DNA of 64,000 nucleotides. It comes from Microbulbifer marinus. GTDB taxonomy: Bacteria > Pseudomonadota > Gammaproteobacteria > Pseudomonadales > Cellvibrionaceae. The translations under genes and the position numbers were made by a program. Below, piece after piece: positions 42,751 through 54,808 of this stretch. Numbering within the stretch: the first letter of the stretch is position 1; every line of letters starts with the position of its first letter. The notes below the pieces were generated by a model that saw only the letters and a list, made by a program, of their open reading frames with translations, searched no databases and was not told the DNA's origin. Where the stretch lies: positions 434,001-498,000 of the forward strand of contig NZ_FNQO01000002.1 in NCBI RefSeq assembly GCF_900107725.1. The letters run 5' to 3'.

Positions 42751-44676
42751 TTGATCAATTTGCAAGGCGTCTCCCTGCAACGGGGCGGGCGCGAACTGCT
42801 GCACGATGCGGACTGCCGCATCTTCCCGGGCCACAAGGTCGGTATTATCGGCGCCAACGGCTGCGGCAAGTCGACCCTGTTCAAGCTGTTGCTGGGCCAG
42901 CTGGAGAGCGACAGCGGCCGGGTAGAGGTGCCGGCGGGCTGGCGCATTGCCCATATGGCGCAGGAGGTGGCGGCGAGCGAACAGAGCGCGCTGGACTACG
43001 TACTCGACGGCGACAGCGAACTGCGCCAGCTGCAACAGCGGCTGGAACGCGCCGAGCGCGGCGATGGCGACAGCGACGGCCACCAGCTGGCCGAGTTGCA
43101 CGAGCGCATGGCAGCCATCGACGGCTACAGCGGCCCGGCGCGCGCGGCGCAGCTGCTCGACGGCCTGGGTTTTTCCCACGCCGACCAGCAGAAGCCGGTG
43201 CGCAGCTTTTCCGGTGGCTGGCGCATACGCCTGAATCTCGGCCGCGCGCTCATGTGCCCGGCCGACCTGATGTTGCTCGACGAACCTACCAACCACCTGG
43301 ATCTGGATGCAACCCTGTGGCTGGAGCAGTGGCTGCAGCGCTTCCCCGGCACCCTGCTGATCATCTCCCACGATCGCGATTTCCTCGATGCCGTCGTGGA
43401 CGGCATCGTCAGTTTCGAGCAGCAGCAGCTGGTACTGTACAGCGGCAACTACAGCGCCTTCGAGCGCGCCCGCGCCGAGCGGCTCGCACAGCAACAGGCG
43501 CAATATGAGAAGCAGCAGGCGGAGCGCGCGCACATGGAGAATTTCGTGCGCCGCTTCCGCGCCAAGGCCACCAAGGCCAAGCAGGCGCAGAGCCGCCTGA
43601 AAGCGCTGGACCGCATGGCACAGATAGCCCCGGCGCATATCGATTCGCCATTTCGTTTTTCCCTGCCCGCGGCGGACAAAACCTCCGACCCGCTGATCGA
43701 TCTGCGCAATGCGGATATCGGCTACGGCGATAAGGTCGTGGTAAAGAAGGTACAGCTGGGTATACAGCCCGGGCGGCGTATCGGCCTGCTCGGCCCGAAC
43801 GGCGCCGGCAAGTCATCCCTGATCAAGACACTGGCCGGCGAACTGCCGCCCGTGAGCGGCGAGCGACTATGCGGCGAACACCTGGCCGTGGGTTACTTTG
43901 CCCAGCACCAGCTCGAGGCGCTGGATGCAGCCGCGTCGCCGCTGCTGCATCTGCAGCGGCTGTCGCCGGATGCGAGCGAACAGTCGCTGCGCGATTTTCT
44001 CGGCGGCTACGGCTTTGCCGGTGACCGGGTGTTTGAGACGGTAAAAGGCTTTTCCGGCGGCGAAAAAGCACGGCTGGCACTGGCCATACTCGCCTGGCAG
44101 AAACCCAACCTGCTGCTGCTCGACGAGCCCACCAACCATCTGGATCTGGAGATGCGTCACGCCCTGACCCTGGCGCTGGCGGAATTTCCCGGCGCCGTCG
44201 TGCTCGTCTCCCACGACCGCCACCTGCTGGCCAATACTGCCGACGAATTTATTCTGGTGGCCAATGGCCGCGCGGAGCCGTACGCCGGCGACCTGGAGGA
44301 CTACAAGCAGTGGCTGCTGAGCTTCAATCGCGACAAGAAACGCCGTGACGAAAATGCGCAGGAGCAAACGGAAGATGGCGGCAAGCCCGCCGAGGACAGG
44401 AAGTCACAGCGGCGCGCCGCGGCGGCACTGCGCGAACAGCTGAAGCCCCTGACCAACAAGCTCAAGAATGTCGAGCGCGAGATGGCCCGCGCGGAGAAGG
44501 CGCTGGCAGAACTGGAAAGCAAGCTCACCGATGAAAACCTCTACAGCGGTGGCCAACAGGACGAGATAGCCCGCCTGAATCGCGAACAGTCGCAGCAGCG
44601 CGAGAAACTGGAGGAGCTGGAAATGCAGTGGCTGGAAATTTCTGAGCAGATCGAGGTAGCGCAGGGAGACGGCTAA
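42751..44676 (+). CDS. yheS: ABC-F ATPase, YheS-like
   Basis: The 641-residue protein has two ATPase cassettes and no membrane domain: Walker A GANGCGKST and GPNGAGKSS, signatures SFSGGWRIR and FSGGEKAR, and Walker B LLDEPTNHLDLD and LLDEPTNHLDLE. The linker between them and the C-terminal coiled coil (from about 545) fit YheS among ABC-F proteins. Members bind the ribosomal E site and ease translation of difficult sequences. A TTG start is supported by AAGAGG seven bases upstream. Confidence 0.93.
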   Translation: MINLQGVSLQRGGRELLHDADCRIFPGHKVGIIGANGCGKSTLFKLLLGQLESDSGRVEVPAGWRIAHMAQEVAASEQSALDYVLDGDSELRQLQQRLERAERGDGDSDGHQLAELHERMAAIDGYSGPARAAQLLDGLGFSHADQQKPVRSFSGGWRIRLNLGRALMCPADLMLLDEPTNHLDLDATLWLEQWLQRFPGTLLIISHDRDFLDAVVDGIVSFEQQQLVLYSGNYSAFERARAERLAQQQAQYEKQQAERAHMENFVRRFRAKATKAKQAQSRLKALDRMAQIAPAHIDSPFRFSLPAADKTSDPLIDLRNADIGYGDKVVVKKVQLGIQPGRRIGLLGPNGAGKSSLIKTLAGELPPVSGERLCGEHLAVGYFAQHQLEALDAAASPLLHLQRLSPDASEQSLRDFLGGYGFAGDRVFETVKGFSGGEKARLALAILAWQKPNLLLLDEPTNHLDLEMRHALTLALAEFPGAVVLVSHDRHLLANTADEFILVANGRAEPYAGDLEDYKQWLLSFNRDKKRRDENAQEQTEDGGKPAEDRKSQRRAAAALREQLKPLTNKLKNVEREMARAEKALAELESKLTDENLYSGGQQDEIARLNREQSQQREKLEELEMQWLEISEQIEVAQGDG

Positions 44677-44709
44677 AACGCGACATCGGCAGTGAGTCGA
44701 GACGCGCCG

Positions 44710-45501
44710 CTATAACGGGCAGCCGTCTTCATTCACGGCCGTGCCCAAGGGTGTATTGGGGCAGCGATCCAGGTAGCTGGGCACGCCGTCGCGGTCCGAA
44801 TCGACGGGGCAGCCGTCACCCTGCACACTGACCCCCGGTGGTGTCTGCGGGCACTGATCCGCATCGTCGAAGACACCATCGGCGTCGCGGTCGCGCCACA
44901 CCGTCGGATACTCGATCCACTGGTAGCCGATACTGACGCTGACGAAGGCGTCCAGTCCGCCTTCCTCCACACCCTGGAAAGCGCGCGCGTCGGCGCGCGC
45001 CTGCCAGCGCGGTCCCAACCGGTATTTGACCCCCAGACCGACGTTGGCCATGGTCTGCCGATCGTGCCAGTTGAAGAAATCGTCGGGAGAATCGTCGAAT
45101 TCCACCCGGATCTCGCCGGCACCGAAAGCCACATATGGCTGCCAGCAGAAGTTGCCACAGAACTGGCCACCGAACTGGTAGAGCAGATCCAGGTGGTAGT
45201 TGTAGACGTCGACTTTCTCATCGATGTCTTTGAGACTCGCACTGAAATAATCGACCACCCCTTCCATGGCCCAGCGATCGGTCATCATGAAACCGAAGCC
45301 ACCACCGCCGCCGGTCGTGTCCCTGAGCTTCAATCCCTGGAAGGGGGTGCCATCGAGCCGGTCGCCGTCGAACCAATAGCGGCCGCCGTTCAGGTACAGC
45401 GTCAGGGTTCCTTCGAGGTCGGCGGAGACGCCGCTACTGCCGAGGCCAAGTGACAGAAATATGACGGGAATAAGCGCGCGATGCTGGCCGCGTATTGTCA
45501 T
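44710..45501 (-). CDS. Outer-membrane barrel with thrombospondin-3 repeats, no OmpA domain
   Basis: This 263-residue protein has a signal peptide (to about residue 27), a small OmpA/OprF-like eight-strand barrel (about 30-205: LTLYLNGGRYWFDGD, GFGFMMTDRWAMEGVVDYF, VGLGVKYRLGPRWQARADARAF), and two calcium-binding thrombospondin type 3 repeats (DRDADGVFDDADQCP, DSDRDGVPSYLDRCP). It stops directly after them at NEDGCPL. The usual OmpA-like peptidoglycan-binding domain is missing and is not present downstream, where the ABC-F gene ends on the other strand 33 bp away. Confidence 0.8.
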   Translation of the reverse strand: MTIRGQHRALIPVIFLSLGLGSSGVSADLEGTLTLYLNGGRYWFDGDRLDGTPFQGLKLRDTTGGGGGFGFMMTDRWAMEGVVDYFSASLKDIDEKVDVYNYHLDLLYQFGGQFCGNFCWQPYVAFGAGEIRVEFDDSPDDFFNWHDRQTMANVGLGVKYRLGPRWQARADARAFQGVEEGGLDAFVSVSIGYQWIEYPTVWRDRDADGVFDDADQCPQTPPGVSVQGDGCPVDSDRDGVPSYLDRCPNTPLGTAVNEDGCPL

Positions 45502-45707
45502 TGTTAGCTCCGGAAGTTCCTTTTACCGGGGTCGGGTCTGATTGAAGATAGCAGACATTTTCACAGCCCAACGGCGCGCCAGCGCAGGGCGGCGGCCCCG
45601 AGCAATGGCACGGGCACCAAAAAGGTATTCACGTAGGAGCAGTGGGGGACAGGCCCGCCGGCAGCGATGACAGGAATGCTGCTGCCGCGGCCGACGGGGC
45701 GGCGGTT

Positions 45708-46424
45708 TTAGCGCCGCCGGTAGAGCAGATCCCAGACGCCGTGGCCGAGGCGCTGGCCGCGGCGCTCGAACTTTGTCTCGGGACGGAATGGCGGGCGCGG
45801 CGCATAGTGGTTTTTGCCGGCGGTATTTTCCAGCATCTGTTCCGCCTCCAGTACCTCCAGCATGTGTTCCGCGTAATTTTCCCAATCGGTGGCCATATGC
45901 AGCAATCCACCGGGCTTCAATTTGCTGCAGATCAGGCGCACGAATTCCGGCTGCACGATGCGGCGCTTGTGGTGCTTTTTCTTGTGCCAGGGATCGGGAA
46001 AATACAGCTGGAAGCGATCCAGCAATCCGTCGGCGATACAGTCGTTCAGTACATCCACCGCGTCGGCCATATAGACGCGCAGGTTCTTCACTTCGGCCTT
46101 GCCGGCATTGTTGATCAGCCGGCCGACACCGGGCGGGTGTACTTCGATGCCGATAAAATCCTTGTCCGGTTCCGCCTCGGCCATCGCCAGCAGCGAGTCA
46201 CCCATACCGAATCCGATTTCAAGCACCAGCGGTGCCTCGCGGCCAAACACTTCTCGCGGCTTCAGCGGTCCACCGAACAGGGACAGGCCGTAGTCACCCC
46301 AGTAGTTGTCGAACGCGCGGCGCTGCCCCTCGGTCATACGCCCGGCGCGAATCACATAGCTGCGGATGGATTTTTTCTTGTACTCGGTGCGGTAGGGAAA
46401 GTCCTGCGCGGATTCATCTTGCAT
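45708..46424 (-). CDS. trmB: tRNA (guanine-N7-)-methyltransferase
   Basis: The 238-residue SAM enzyme modifies G46 in the variable loop of tRNA. SAM-binding [17 protein letters not shown] is at about residues 66-82, then [15 protein letters not shown] and the TrmB signature [14 protein letters not shown] with [11 protein letters not shown] near the end. The ATG is well placed with the usual length. It is followed by a REP-like palindrome and then DUF423 upstream on the same strand. Confidence 0.95.
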   Translation of the reverse strand: MQDESAQDFPYRTEYKKKSIRSYVIRAGRMTEGQRRAFDNYWGDYGLSLFGGPLKPREVFGREAPLVLEIGFGMGDSLLAMAEAEPDKDFIGIEVHPPGVGRLINNAGKAEVKNLRVYMADAVDVLNDCIADGLLDRFQLYFPDPWHKKKHHKRRIVQPEFVRLICSKLKPGGLLHMATDWENYAEHMLEVLEAEQMLENTAGKNHYAPRPPFRPETKFERRGQRLGHGVWDLLYRRR

Positions 46425-46468
46425 TATTCGCGACCTCGTATGCGAATGCGATATCGATAACTATTGTA

Positions 46469-46487
46469 GGAGCGACGCGTCGCACTC
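46469..46487. repeat. Short palindromic repeat-like element
   Basis: GCGACGCGTCGC is a perfect 12-bp palindrome flanked by GGA and CTCC (TGTAGGAGCGACGCGTCGC), the type of extragenic repeat seen in pseudomonads and relatives. It lies between trmB and the DUF423 gene. Confidence 0.55.
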
Positions 46488-46500
46488 CAGCCGTGTAAAT

Positions 46501-46878
46501 TTATTTGGAAAGAGTCAGCGCGGCGAAGAGCAGCGCCACCCAGCCGCCGATCATCAGCAGGCCGCCGAGCGGCGTGACCGGTCCCAGCCAGCGCGGGCCG
46601 CCGAAAGTCAGGCCGTAGAGGCTGCCGGAAAACAGCAGTACGCCCAGCGCAAACAGTGCGCCACTGGTCAGCAGCGACGTGCGCGCACCCCAGTGCTGCA
46701 TCAAAAGTGCCACCCCGAACAGTGCCAGCGCGTGGACCATCTGGTAATGCACGCCGGTCTTGTAGGCCTCCAGCAGGTTCTCCGCGACTTTGCCGCGCAG
46801 GCCGTGCGCACCAAAGGCACCCAGCATTACCCCGGTGGCGCCGAACAGCGCCGCAATCGACAGATAGAGTTTGAACAT
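46501..46878 (-). CDS. DUF423 family membrane protein (YgdD-like)
   Basis: The 125-residue protein has four membrane spans and DUF423 features: ALFGATGVMLGAFGAHGLRG, YKTGVHYQMVHALALF, and GPRWLGPVTPLGGLLMIGGW. The role is unknown. It lies alone between a bidirectional terminator after rpoH and trmB. Confidence 0.9.
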   Translation of the reverse strand: MFKLYLSIAALFGATGVMLGAFGAHGLRGKVAENLLEAYKTGVHYQMVHALALFGVALLMQHWGARTSLLTSGALFALGVLLFSGSLYGLTFGGPRWLGPVTPLGGLLMIGGWVALLFAALTLSK

Positions 46879-46940
46879 CGTGCTTCCGTTTATCCTTGTT
46901 CCGGCCGGGCCGGCGAGCGGGAAGGGTGCTACACAAATAA

Positions 46941-46966
46941 AAAAACCGCGCGACTGCGCGGTTTTT
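46941..46966 (-). terminator. rpoH: Rho-independent terminator of rpoH
   Basis: AACCGCGC and GCGCGGTT pair around a GACT loop, with runs of A and T outside. It lies 24 bp beyond the rpoH stop; the reverse side could also stop transcripts coming the other way. Confidence 0.88.
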
Positions 46967-46989
46967 CACCGAAGTCAGAGTGCGTGCGA

Positions 46990-47844
<855 letters not shown>

Positions 47845-48003
47845 GCAGGTCTCTCCTCAGACTATTCTTTTGCCGGTAGTCACTCACCGGACGCCGCCGG
47901 CTCTGGGTCCGGCGACAAATTGGCCTCAGTGTAGCACTTGCGCAACCGCCTTAGGAAGTCCGCAAGCCGGCGCAATGCGTTGAATTCCGGGCCTTTAGAG
48001 CGG

Positions 48004-48012
48004 TTATCCACA
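48004..48012. promoter_or_regulatory. Perfect DnaA box upstream of rpoH
   Basis: TTATCCACA matches the DnaA consensus in all nine positions. It lies between ftsX and rpoH, about 160 bp before the rpoH start. Confidence 0.6.
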
Positions 48013-48065
48013 GGTCCGGTTCCGCACCCGGCGCCGAGTTTACAATTCTTTATCCGACCAATTGG

Positions 48066-49094
48066 TCATTTTGGTTCTATCGCCTTGATATGGCGCGCCA
48101 CGGCCAGCCAGGCGCCGATCAGCCCGAGCAGCGCGGCGCCGGCCGTCAGCCCCAGCAGATAGGTGATGCCGGGACCGCTCAGGCTGTAGGCACTGCCATA
48201 AGACGACGACAGGCCGGCCACCGGACCCGCCAGCAGCGCGACACCGGTCGCAACCAGCAGCCAGGCCAGCAGGCCGCCGAAGAAGCCGTAGCAAATACCG
48301 CTGTACAGGAAGGGCCGGCGCACGAAGGCGTCAGTGGCGCCCACCAGCTTGACCACCAGTATCTCTTCGCGGCGATTCTCGATATGCAGGCGGATGGTGT
48401 TGACCACCACCAGCAGCACCCCCAGTGCCAGCAGCAGCGCGAGACCGGCGGACAGGCGCTTGCCGAGCTCGGTCAGCTGCGCCAGGCGCTGCACCCAGGC
48501 CATATCCAGCACCACCGAATCGGTCATGGCACTGTCGCGCAGCCTCTGCGCCAGAGACTCCAGTTGCTCGCCGGATACATCCCGCGGCCGCAGCAGCAGT
48601 ACCGCGGGCAGCGGATTGGCGCCGAGCCCCGCGAGCGCGTCGCCGAGACCCGAGGCCTGCTGGAACTCGGCCAGCGCGTCTTCGGGCGAGATATAGGTGA
48701 CCTCGGCAATCGCCGGATCCGCGCGCAGCTTGTCGGCAAAGGACTGCACCGCGCTGTCGCGGGCCTCCTTGTGCAGGAATACCGAGATCTGCGGCTGGCC
48801 GTCCCAGCCCGCGACGGCGCGCTGGAAATTTACCAGGCCGAGCTGCAGGGAGGCCGGCAGCGCCAGGGCGATGGCAATCACCAGCGCGGTCATGGCACTG
48901 GCCAGCGGCGTGGCGAAGAAACGCCGCAGGGACTCGGCGGCCATCTCCCGGTGGTGGCTGAGCCAGCTGTGCCAGCGGTCGCCGACACCGGTATGTGCGG
49001 TCACTGCACCGGCGGTTCTCCTGGGCTCAGGCGACCTGGCTTCCGATGGCGAGCGGCGCGAATTCTTGTTCAGACTAGGTGTATGCGGCTTCAC
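48066..49094 (-). CDS. ftsX: Cell division ABC transporter permease FtsX
   Basis: The 342-residue protein has a cytoplasmic N-terminal tail, a first membrane span near residue 70, a periplasmic loop (about 95-205, ending MTDSVVLDMAWVQRL), and three further spans after 215. RREEILVVKLVGATDAFVRRPFLYSG marks the FtsX permease core (quoted in part). With FtsE it activates septal peptidoglycan hydrolases at division. The GTG start overlaps ftsE by 20 bp. Confidence 0.95.
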   Translation of the reverse strand: MKPHTPSLNKNSRRSPSEARSPEPRRTAGAVTAHTGVGDRWHSWLSHHREMAAESLRRFFATPLASAMTALVIAIALALPASLQLGLVNFQRAVAGWDGQPQISVFLHKEARDSAVQSFADKLRADPAIAEVTYISPEDALAEFQQASGLGDALAGLGANPLPAVLLLRPRDVSGEQLESLAQRLRDSAMTDSVVLDMAWVQRLAQLTELGKRLSAGLALLLALGVLLVVVNTIRLHIENRREEILVVKLVGATDAFVRRPFLYSGICYGFFGGLLAWLLVATGVALLAGPVAGLSSSYGSAYSLSGPGITYLLGLTAGAALLGLIGAWLAVARHIKAIEPK

Positions 49095-49761
49095 GGCTCG
49101 GGATTCCGTCGTAGATCAATTGGCCCGCCTGCAGGGTGAGCACGCGGCGCTTCATGCGCGCGATCAGCTCCAGGTCGTGGCTCGCCACCAGCACGGTGAC
49201 GCCCACGGCATTGAAGTCGGCAAACAGCTGCATGATTTCCGCCGACAGCTGCGGGTCCAGATTACCAGTGGGCTCGTCCGCCACCAGAATGGCCGGCTTG
49301 TTCACCACCGCGCGGGCGATACCGACCCGCTGCTGCTCGCCGCCGGACAGCACGATCGGGTTCTGCTTTTCCTTGTGCAGCAGGCCGACCTTGTCCAGCG
49401 CTGCGCGCACCCGGCGGCCGACCTCGCGCTTGTTGCAGCCCGCCACAGCCAGCGGCAGGGCGACATTGTCGAAGACGCTGCGGTCGAACAGCAGCTGGTG
49501 GTTCTGGAACACGATGCCGAGGTTGCGGCGGTAGTAGGGGATCTGGCCGTTGCGCAGCCGGTTCAGGTTCTGCCCGGCCACCAGGATGCTGCCGCGGGTG
49601 GGGCGCTCGATGGCGGTCAGCAGCTTCAGCAGCGTGCTCTTGCCGGCGCCGGAATGTCCGGTCAGGAACACCATTTCCGCGCGCTCTATTTCCAAGCTGA
49701 CGCGCACCAGGGCGTCCTGGCCGGATTCGTAGCGCTTGTTGACGTTGTCAAAGGTGATCAT
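49075..49761 (-). CDS. ftsE: Cell division ATP-binding protein FtsE
   Basis: This 228-residue ABC ATPase starts MITFDNVNKRYESGQDAL and has Walker A GHSGAGKST, signature LSGGEQQRVGIARA and Walker B ILVADEPTGNLD. It pairs with FtsX downstream; ftsY lies 62 bp upstream, giving the standard ftsYEX order. Located at the inner face of the septal membrane. Confidence 0.97.
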   Translation of the reverse strand: MITFDNVNKRYESGQDALVRVSLEIERAEMVFLTGHSGAGKSTLLKLLTAIERPTRGSILVAGQNLNRLRNGQIPYYRRNLGIVFQNHQLLFDRSVFDNVALPLAVAGCNKREVGRRVRAALDKVGLLHKEKQNPIVLSGGEQQRVGIARAVVNKPAILVADEPTGNLDPQLSAEIMQLFADFNAVGVTVLVASHDLELIARMKRRVLTLQAGQLIYDGIPSREAAYT

Positions 49762-49823
49762 GGCTTGCGGACAGTTTTTCTTGTTCTTGTATGCGGGAGC
49801 GGCCGGCGGCCGCTCCTCGAGAG

Positions 49824-51014
<1,191 letters not shown>

Positions 51015-51088
51015 TGGCGTGTCCGGGTGTACCGCTTGCAGAAAGGCGCTAATCTTAGCACCGCTCAAGCCCCCAGTAGAGAGTTACC

Positions 51089-52250
<1,162 letters not shown>

Positions 52251-52313
52251 CAGGCCCTGACGGTAATCTCTGTTAGACTCGGGCGGATTTACCCACAGTC
52301 CACGAGGTGTTTC

Positions 52314-54032
52314 GTGCGCTACTTTCTGCTCGCCTTCGCATTACTCCTGAATCCAGCAGTCGCGGATGAGCTGCAACCGGAAATTGGCACCGGTCGCAGC
52401 GAGATCAAGTCCGCCAGCGCCGATACCTATATGGCGGTCACCGCCAACCCCCATGCGAGCCGTGCCGCCGCGCAGATACTCGCCCGCGGCGGCACCGCCG
52501 TGGATGCGGCCATCGCCGCGCAGATGGTACTGGGACTGGTAGAGCCGCAGTCCTCCGGCATCGGCGGCGGTGCCTTTATGCTGAGCTACGACGCCGCGCA
52601 GAAGAAACTCCAATACTACGATGGCCGCGAGACGGCGCCGGCGGGCGTCGACGAAGACTATTTCATGACCGACGGTGGACCGCGCCCCTTCCTGCAGGCG
52701 GTCATCGGCGGCTATTCGGTGGGCGTACCCGGCGTGGTGCGCATGCTGGAGCTGGCGCACAAACGCGACGGCAAGCTGCGCTGGGCAGACCTGTTGCAGC
52801 CGGCCATCGATCTCGCAGAGTCCGGTTTCGCCGTGTCACCACGATTGCACAAACTGTTGCGGGACTTGCCGCAGGTGGCCGCGCGCCCGGCGATCAGCGG
52901 TTACTTCTTCGATGACAGCGGCGAGCCGCTGCCGGTAGGCCACCGGCTGAAGAACCCGGAATACGCGCAGACCCTGCGCGCCATCGCCGAGGGCGGAGCC
53001 GATGCCTTTTACCGCGGCGCCATCGCCGAGGCCATAGTGCGGGCGGTGGCCGAGGATCCGGTCAACCCGGGCCTGCTGACGATGAAAGACATGGCCGGCT
53101 ATCAGGCCAAGGTGCGCGAGCCAGTGTGCTCCTCGTTCCTCGACTACCGCGTCTGCGGCGCTGACGCGCCGTCGTCCGGCGGCACCAGTGTGGGGGCGAT
53201 CCTCGGCATGCTGCAGCAGTTCCCGGTACGCGATCTCGAGGTCGGCAGCGACGCGCTCACGCACTTGTTTGTCGAGGCGTCGGAGCTGGCGTTTGCCGAC
53301 CGCAACACCTATTCCGCCGACGCCGACTTCGTCAGCGTACCCAGCGAGACGCTGGTGGCGTCCGGCTACCTCACTGAACGCGCCGAGCTTATCGACCCCA
53401 GCCAGGCGACCGAGGCGGTACCCGGCGATCCGGTGGCCTTTGCGCAGAAGCGGCTGATGGCCCAGTCACCGGAACTACCCAATACCAGCCACCTGGTGAT
53501 CGTGGACCGCTATGGCAACGGCGTCAGCATGACCACCAGTATCGAAACCGGTTTCGGCTCGCGCCTGCTGGTGAAGGGATTCCTGCTCAACAACCAGCTG
53601 ACCGATTTCTCTTTCACGCCGAAAAACGCCGACGGCGCGCTGGTGGCCAACCGTATCCAGCCGGGCAAGCGCCCGCGCTCATCCATGTCGCCGACGATCG
53701 TTTTCAACCGCGACGGCAGTATGCGTCTGCTGGTCGGCTCACCGGGCGGCTCGCGGATCATCAACTACACGGCGCGCACCATTCTCTATCACCTGGCGCT
53801 GGACGTGCCGATTGCCGAGGCCATCGCCGCCGGCAATATCGGCGCGATCGGCAGTCGCGTGGAGCTGGAATCCGGATATTTCAGTGAGGAAACGGTAAGA
53901 AAACTGGAGGCACTCGGACATAAGGTGGTGCAACGCGATCTGAACAGCGGCATTCACGCCATCGCACTGATCGACGGCAAATTGCACGGCGGCGCCGATC
54001 CGCGCCGCGAGGGCAGTGCCGTCGGCCGATAG
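52314..54032 (+). CDS. ggt: Gamma-glutamyltransferase
   Basis: This 572-residue Ntn hydrolase has a signal peptide (LLAFALLLNPAVADEL) and is exported to the periplasm. The autocleavage and nucleophile threonine is T391 in NTSHLVIVD. ARGGTAVDAAIAAQMVLGLV and SSGIGGGAFML are large-subunit signatures; the small subunit has RPRSSMSPTIVF and GSPGGSRI. It hydrolyses glutathione and gamma-glutamyl compounds. A GTG start follows ACGAGG. The ferredoxin gene usually between coaD and ggt in pseudomonads is absent. Confidence 0.96.
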   Translation: MRYFLLAFALLLNPAVADELQPEIGTGRSEIKSASADTYMAVTANPHASRAAAQILARGGTAVDAAIAAQMVLGLVEPQSSGIGGGAFMLSYDAAQKKLQYYDGRETAPAGVDEDYFMTDGGPRPFLQAVIGGYSVGVPGVVRMLELAHKRDGKLRWADLLQPAIDLAESGFAVSPRLHKLLRDLPQVAARPAISGYFFDDSGEPLPVGHRLKNPEYAQTLRAIAEGGADAFYRGAIAEAIVRAVAEDPVNPGLLTMKDMAGYQAKVREPVCSSFLDYRVCGADAPSSGGTSVGAILGMLQQFPVRDLEVGSDALTHLFVEASELAFADRNTYSADADFVSVPSETLVASGYLTERAELIDPSQATEAVPGDPVAFAQKRLMAQSPELPNTSHLVIVDRYGNGVSMTTSIETGFGSRLLVKGFLLNNQLTDFSFTPKNADGALVANRIQPGKRPRSSMSPTIVFNRDGSMRLLVGSPGGSRIINYTARTILYHLALDVPIAEAIAAGNIGAIGSRVELESGYFSEETVRKLEALGHKVVQRDLNSGIHAIALIDGKLHGGADPRREGSAVGR

Positions 54033-54057
54033 TCCAGCCCTCACAAGGAGAAAAACC

Positions 54058-54459
54058 ATGCGCGCCTATTCCCTGCTGTTATTGCGAATCAGTCTGGGCC
54101 TGTTGCTGGTGATCTGGGGAGTAGACAAGCTGGTGAACGTCGCCCATGCGGTGGCCGTGTCCGAGCGCTTTTATCTCGGCCTGATCACCGCGCCGACACT
54201 GTGGAAAATCTTCGGCGCCTTGCAGACCGCGCTGGGTGTGGCGGTGATACTGGGTCTGTGGCGCCGCTTCACCTATCCACTGCAGACGCTGATCAACGGC
54301 GCCACCCTGCTCGGCGTCTGGCAATCCGTACTCGACCCCTGGGGCTGGGTACTCGAGGGCAGCAATGTGCTCTTCTATCCCTCGCTGATTATCTTCGCCG
54401 GCTGCCTGGTGTTGTGGGCCTTCCGCAGCGATGACCGGCTGGCACTCGAGAGGCGCTGA
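54058..54459 (+). CDS. DoxX-like membrane protein
   Basis: The 133-residue protein has four membrane segments and resembles the DoxX fold: [38 protein letters not shown] and [17 protein letters not shown]. The function is not known. It has an AAGGAG ribosome binding site 25 bp after ggt and runs into sugE 8 bp later, so it is probably part of a ggt-doxX-sugE unit. Confidence 0.75.
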   Translation: MRAYSLLLLRISLGLLLVIWGVDKLVNVAHAVAVSERFYLGLITAPTLWKIFGALQTALGVAVILGLWRRFTYPLQTLINGATLLGVWQSVLDPWGWVLEGSNVLFYPSLIIFAGCLVLWAFRSDDRLALERR

Positions 54460-54467
54460 AATACACC

Positions 54468-54794
54468 ATGACAAGTCCCTGGTTTCTTCTGTTTATCGCC
54501 GGCCTGCTGGAAATCGCCTGGGCGGTCGGCCTCAAGTACACCCAGGGATTCACCCGGCCACTGGCCAGCACGCTCACGGTGCTGGCGATGATCGCCAGTT
54601 TCTACTTTCTCGCCCAGGCACTGAAGGTCATCCCGGTTGGTACCGGCTACGCGGTCTGGACCGGTATCGGCGCCGTCGGCACGGCGATTCTGGGTATAGT
54701 GCTGTTTGCCGAATCCACGGCACTGCCGCGGCTGTTCTGCATCGGCCTGATCATCGCCGGCATTATCGGCCTGAAGCTGACCTCACCCGCCTGA
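54468..54794 (+). CDS. sugE: SMR-family exporter SugE/Gdx-like
   Basis: This 108-residue protein has the four-span small multidrug resistance fold with E16-I-A-W in [16 protein letters not shown], the SugE/Gdx version of the active-site glutamate region, and [19 protein letters not shown]. Gdx proteins export guanidinium; others export quaternary ammonium compounds. No guanidine riboswitch is visible in the short gap upstream. It is likely co-transcribed with the DoxX-like gene. Confidence 0.92.
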   Translation: MTSPWFLLFIAGLLEIAWAVGLKYTQGFTRPLASTLTVLAMIASFYFLAQALKVIPVGTGYAVWTGIGAVGTAILGIVLFAESTALPRLFCIGLIIAGIIGLKLTSPA

Positions 54795-54808
54795 ATTTCG
54801 GAGATCAG

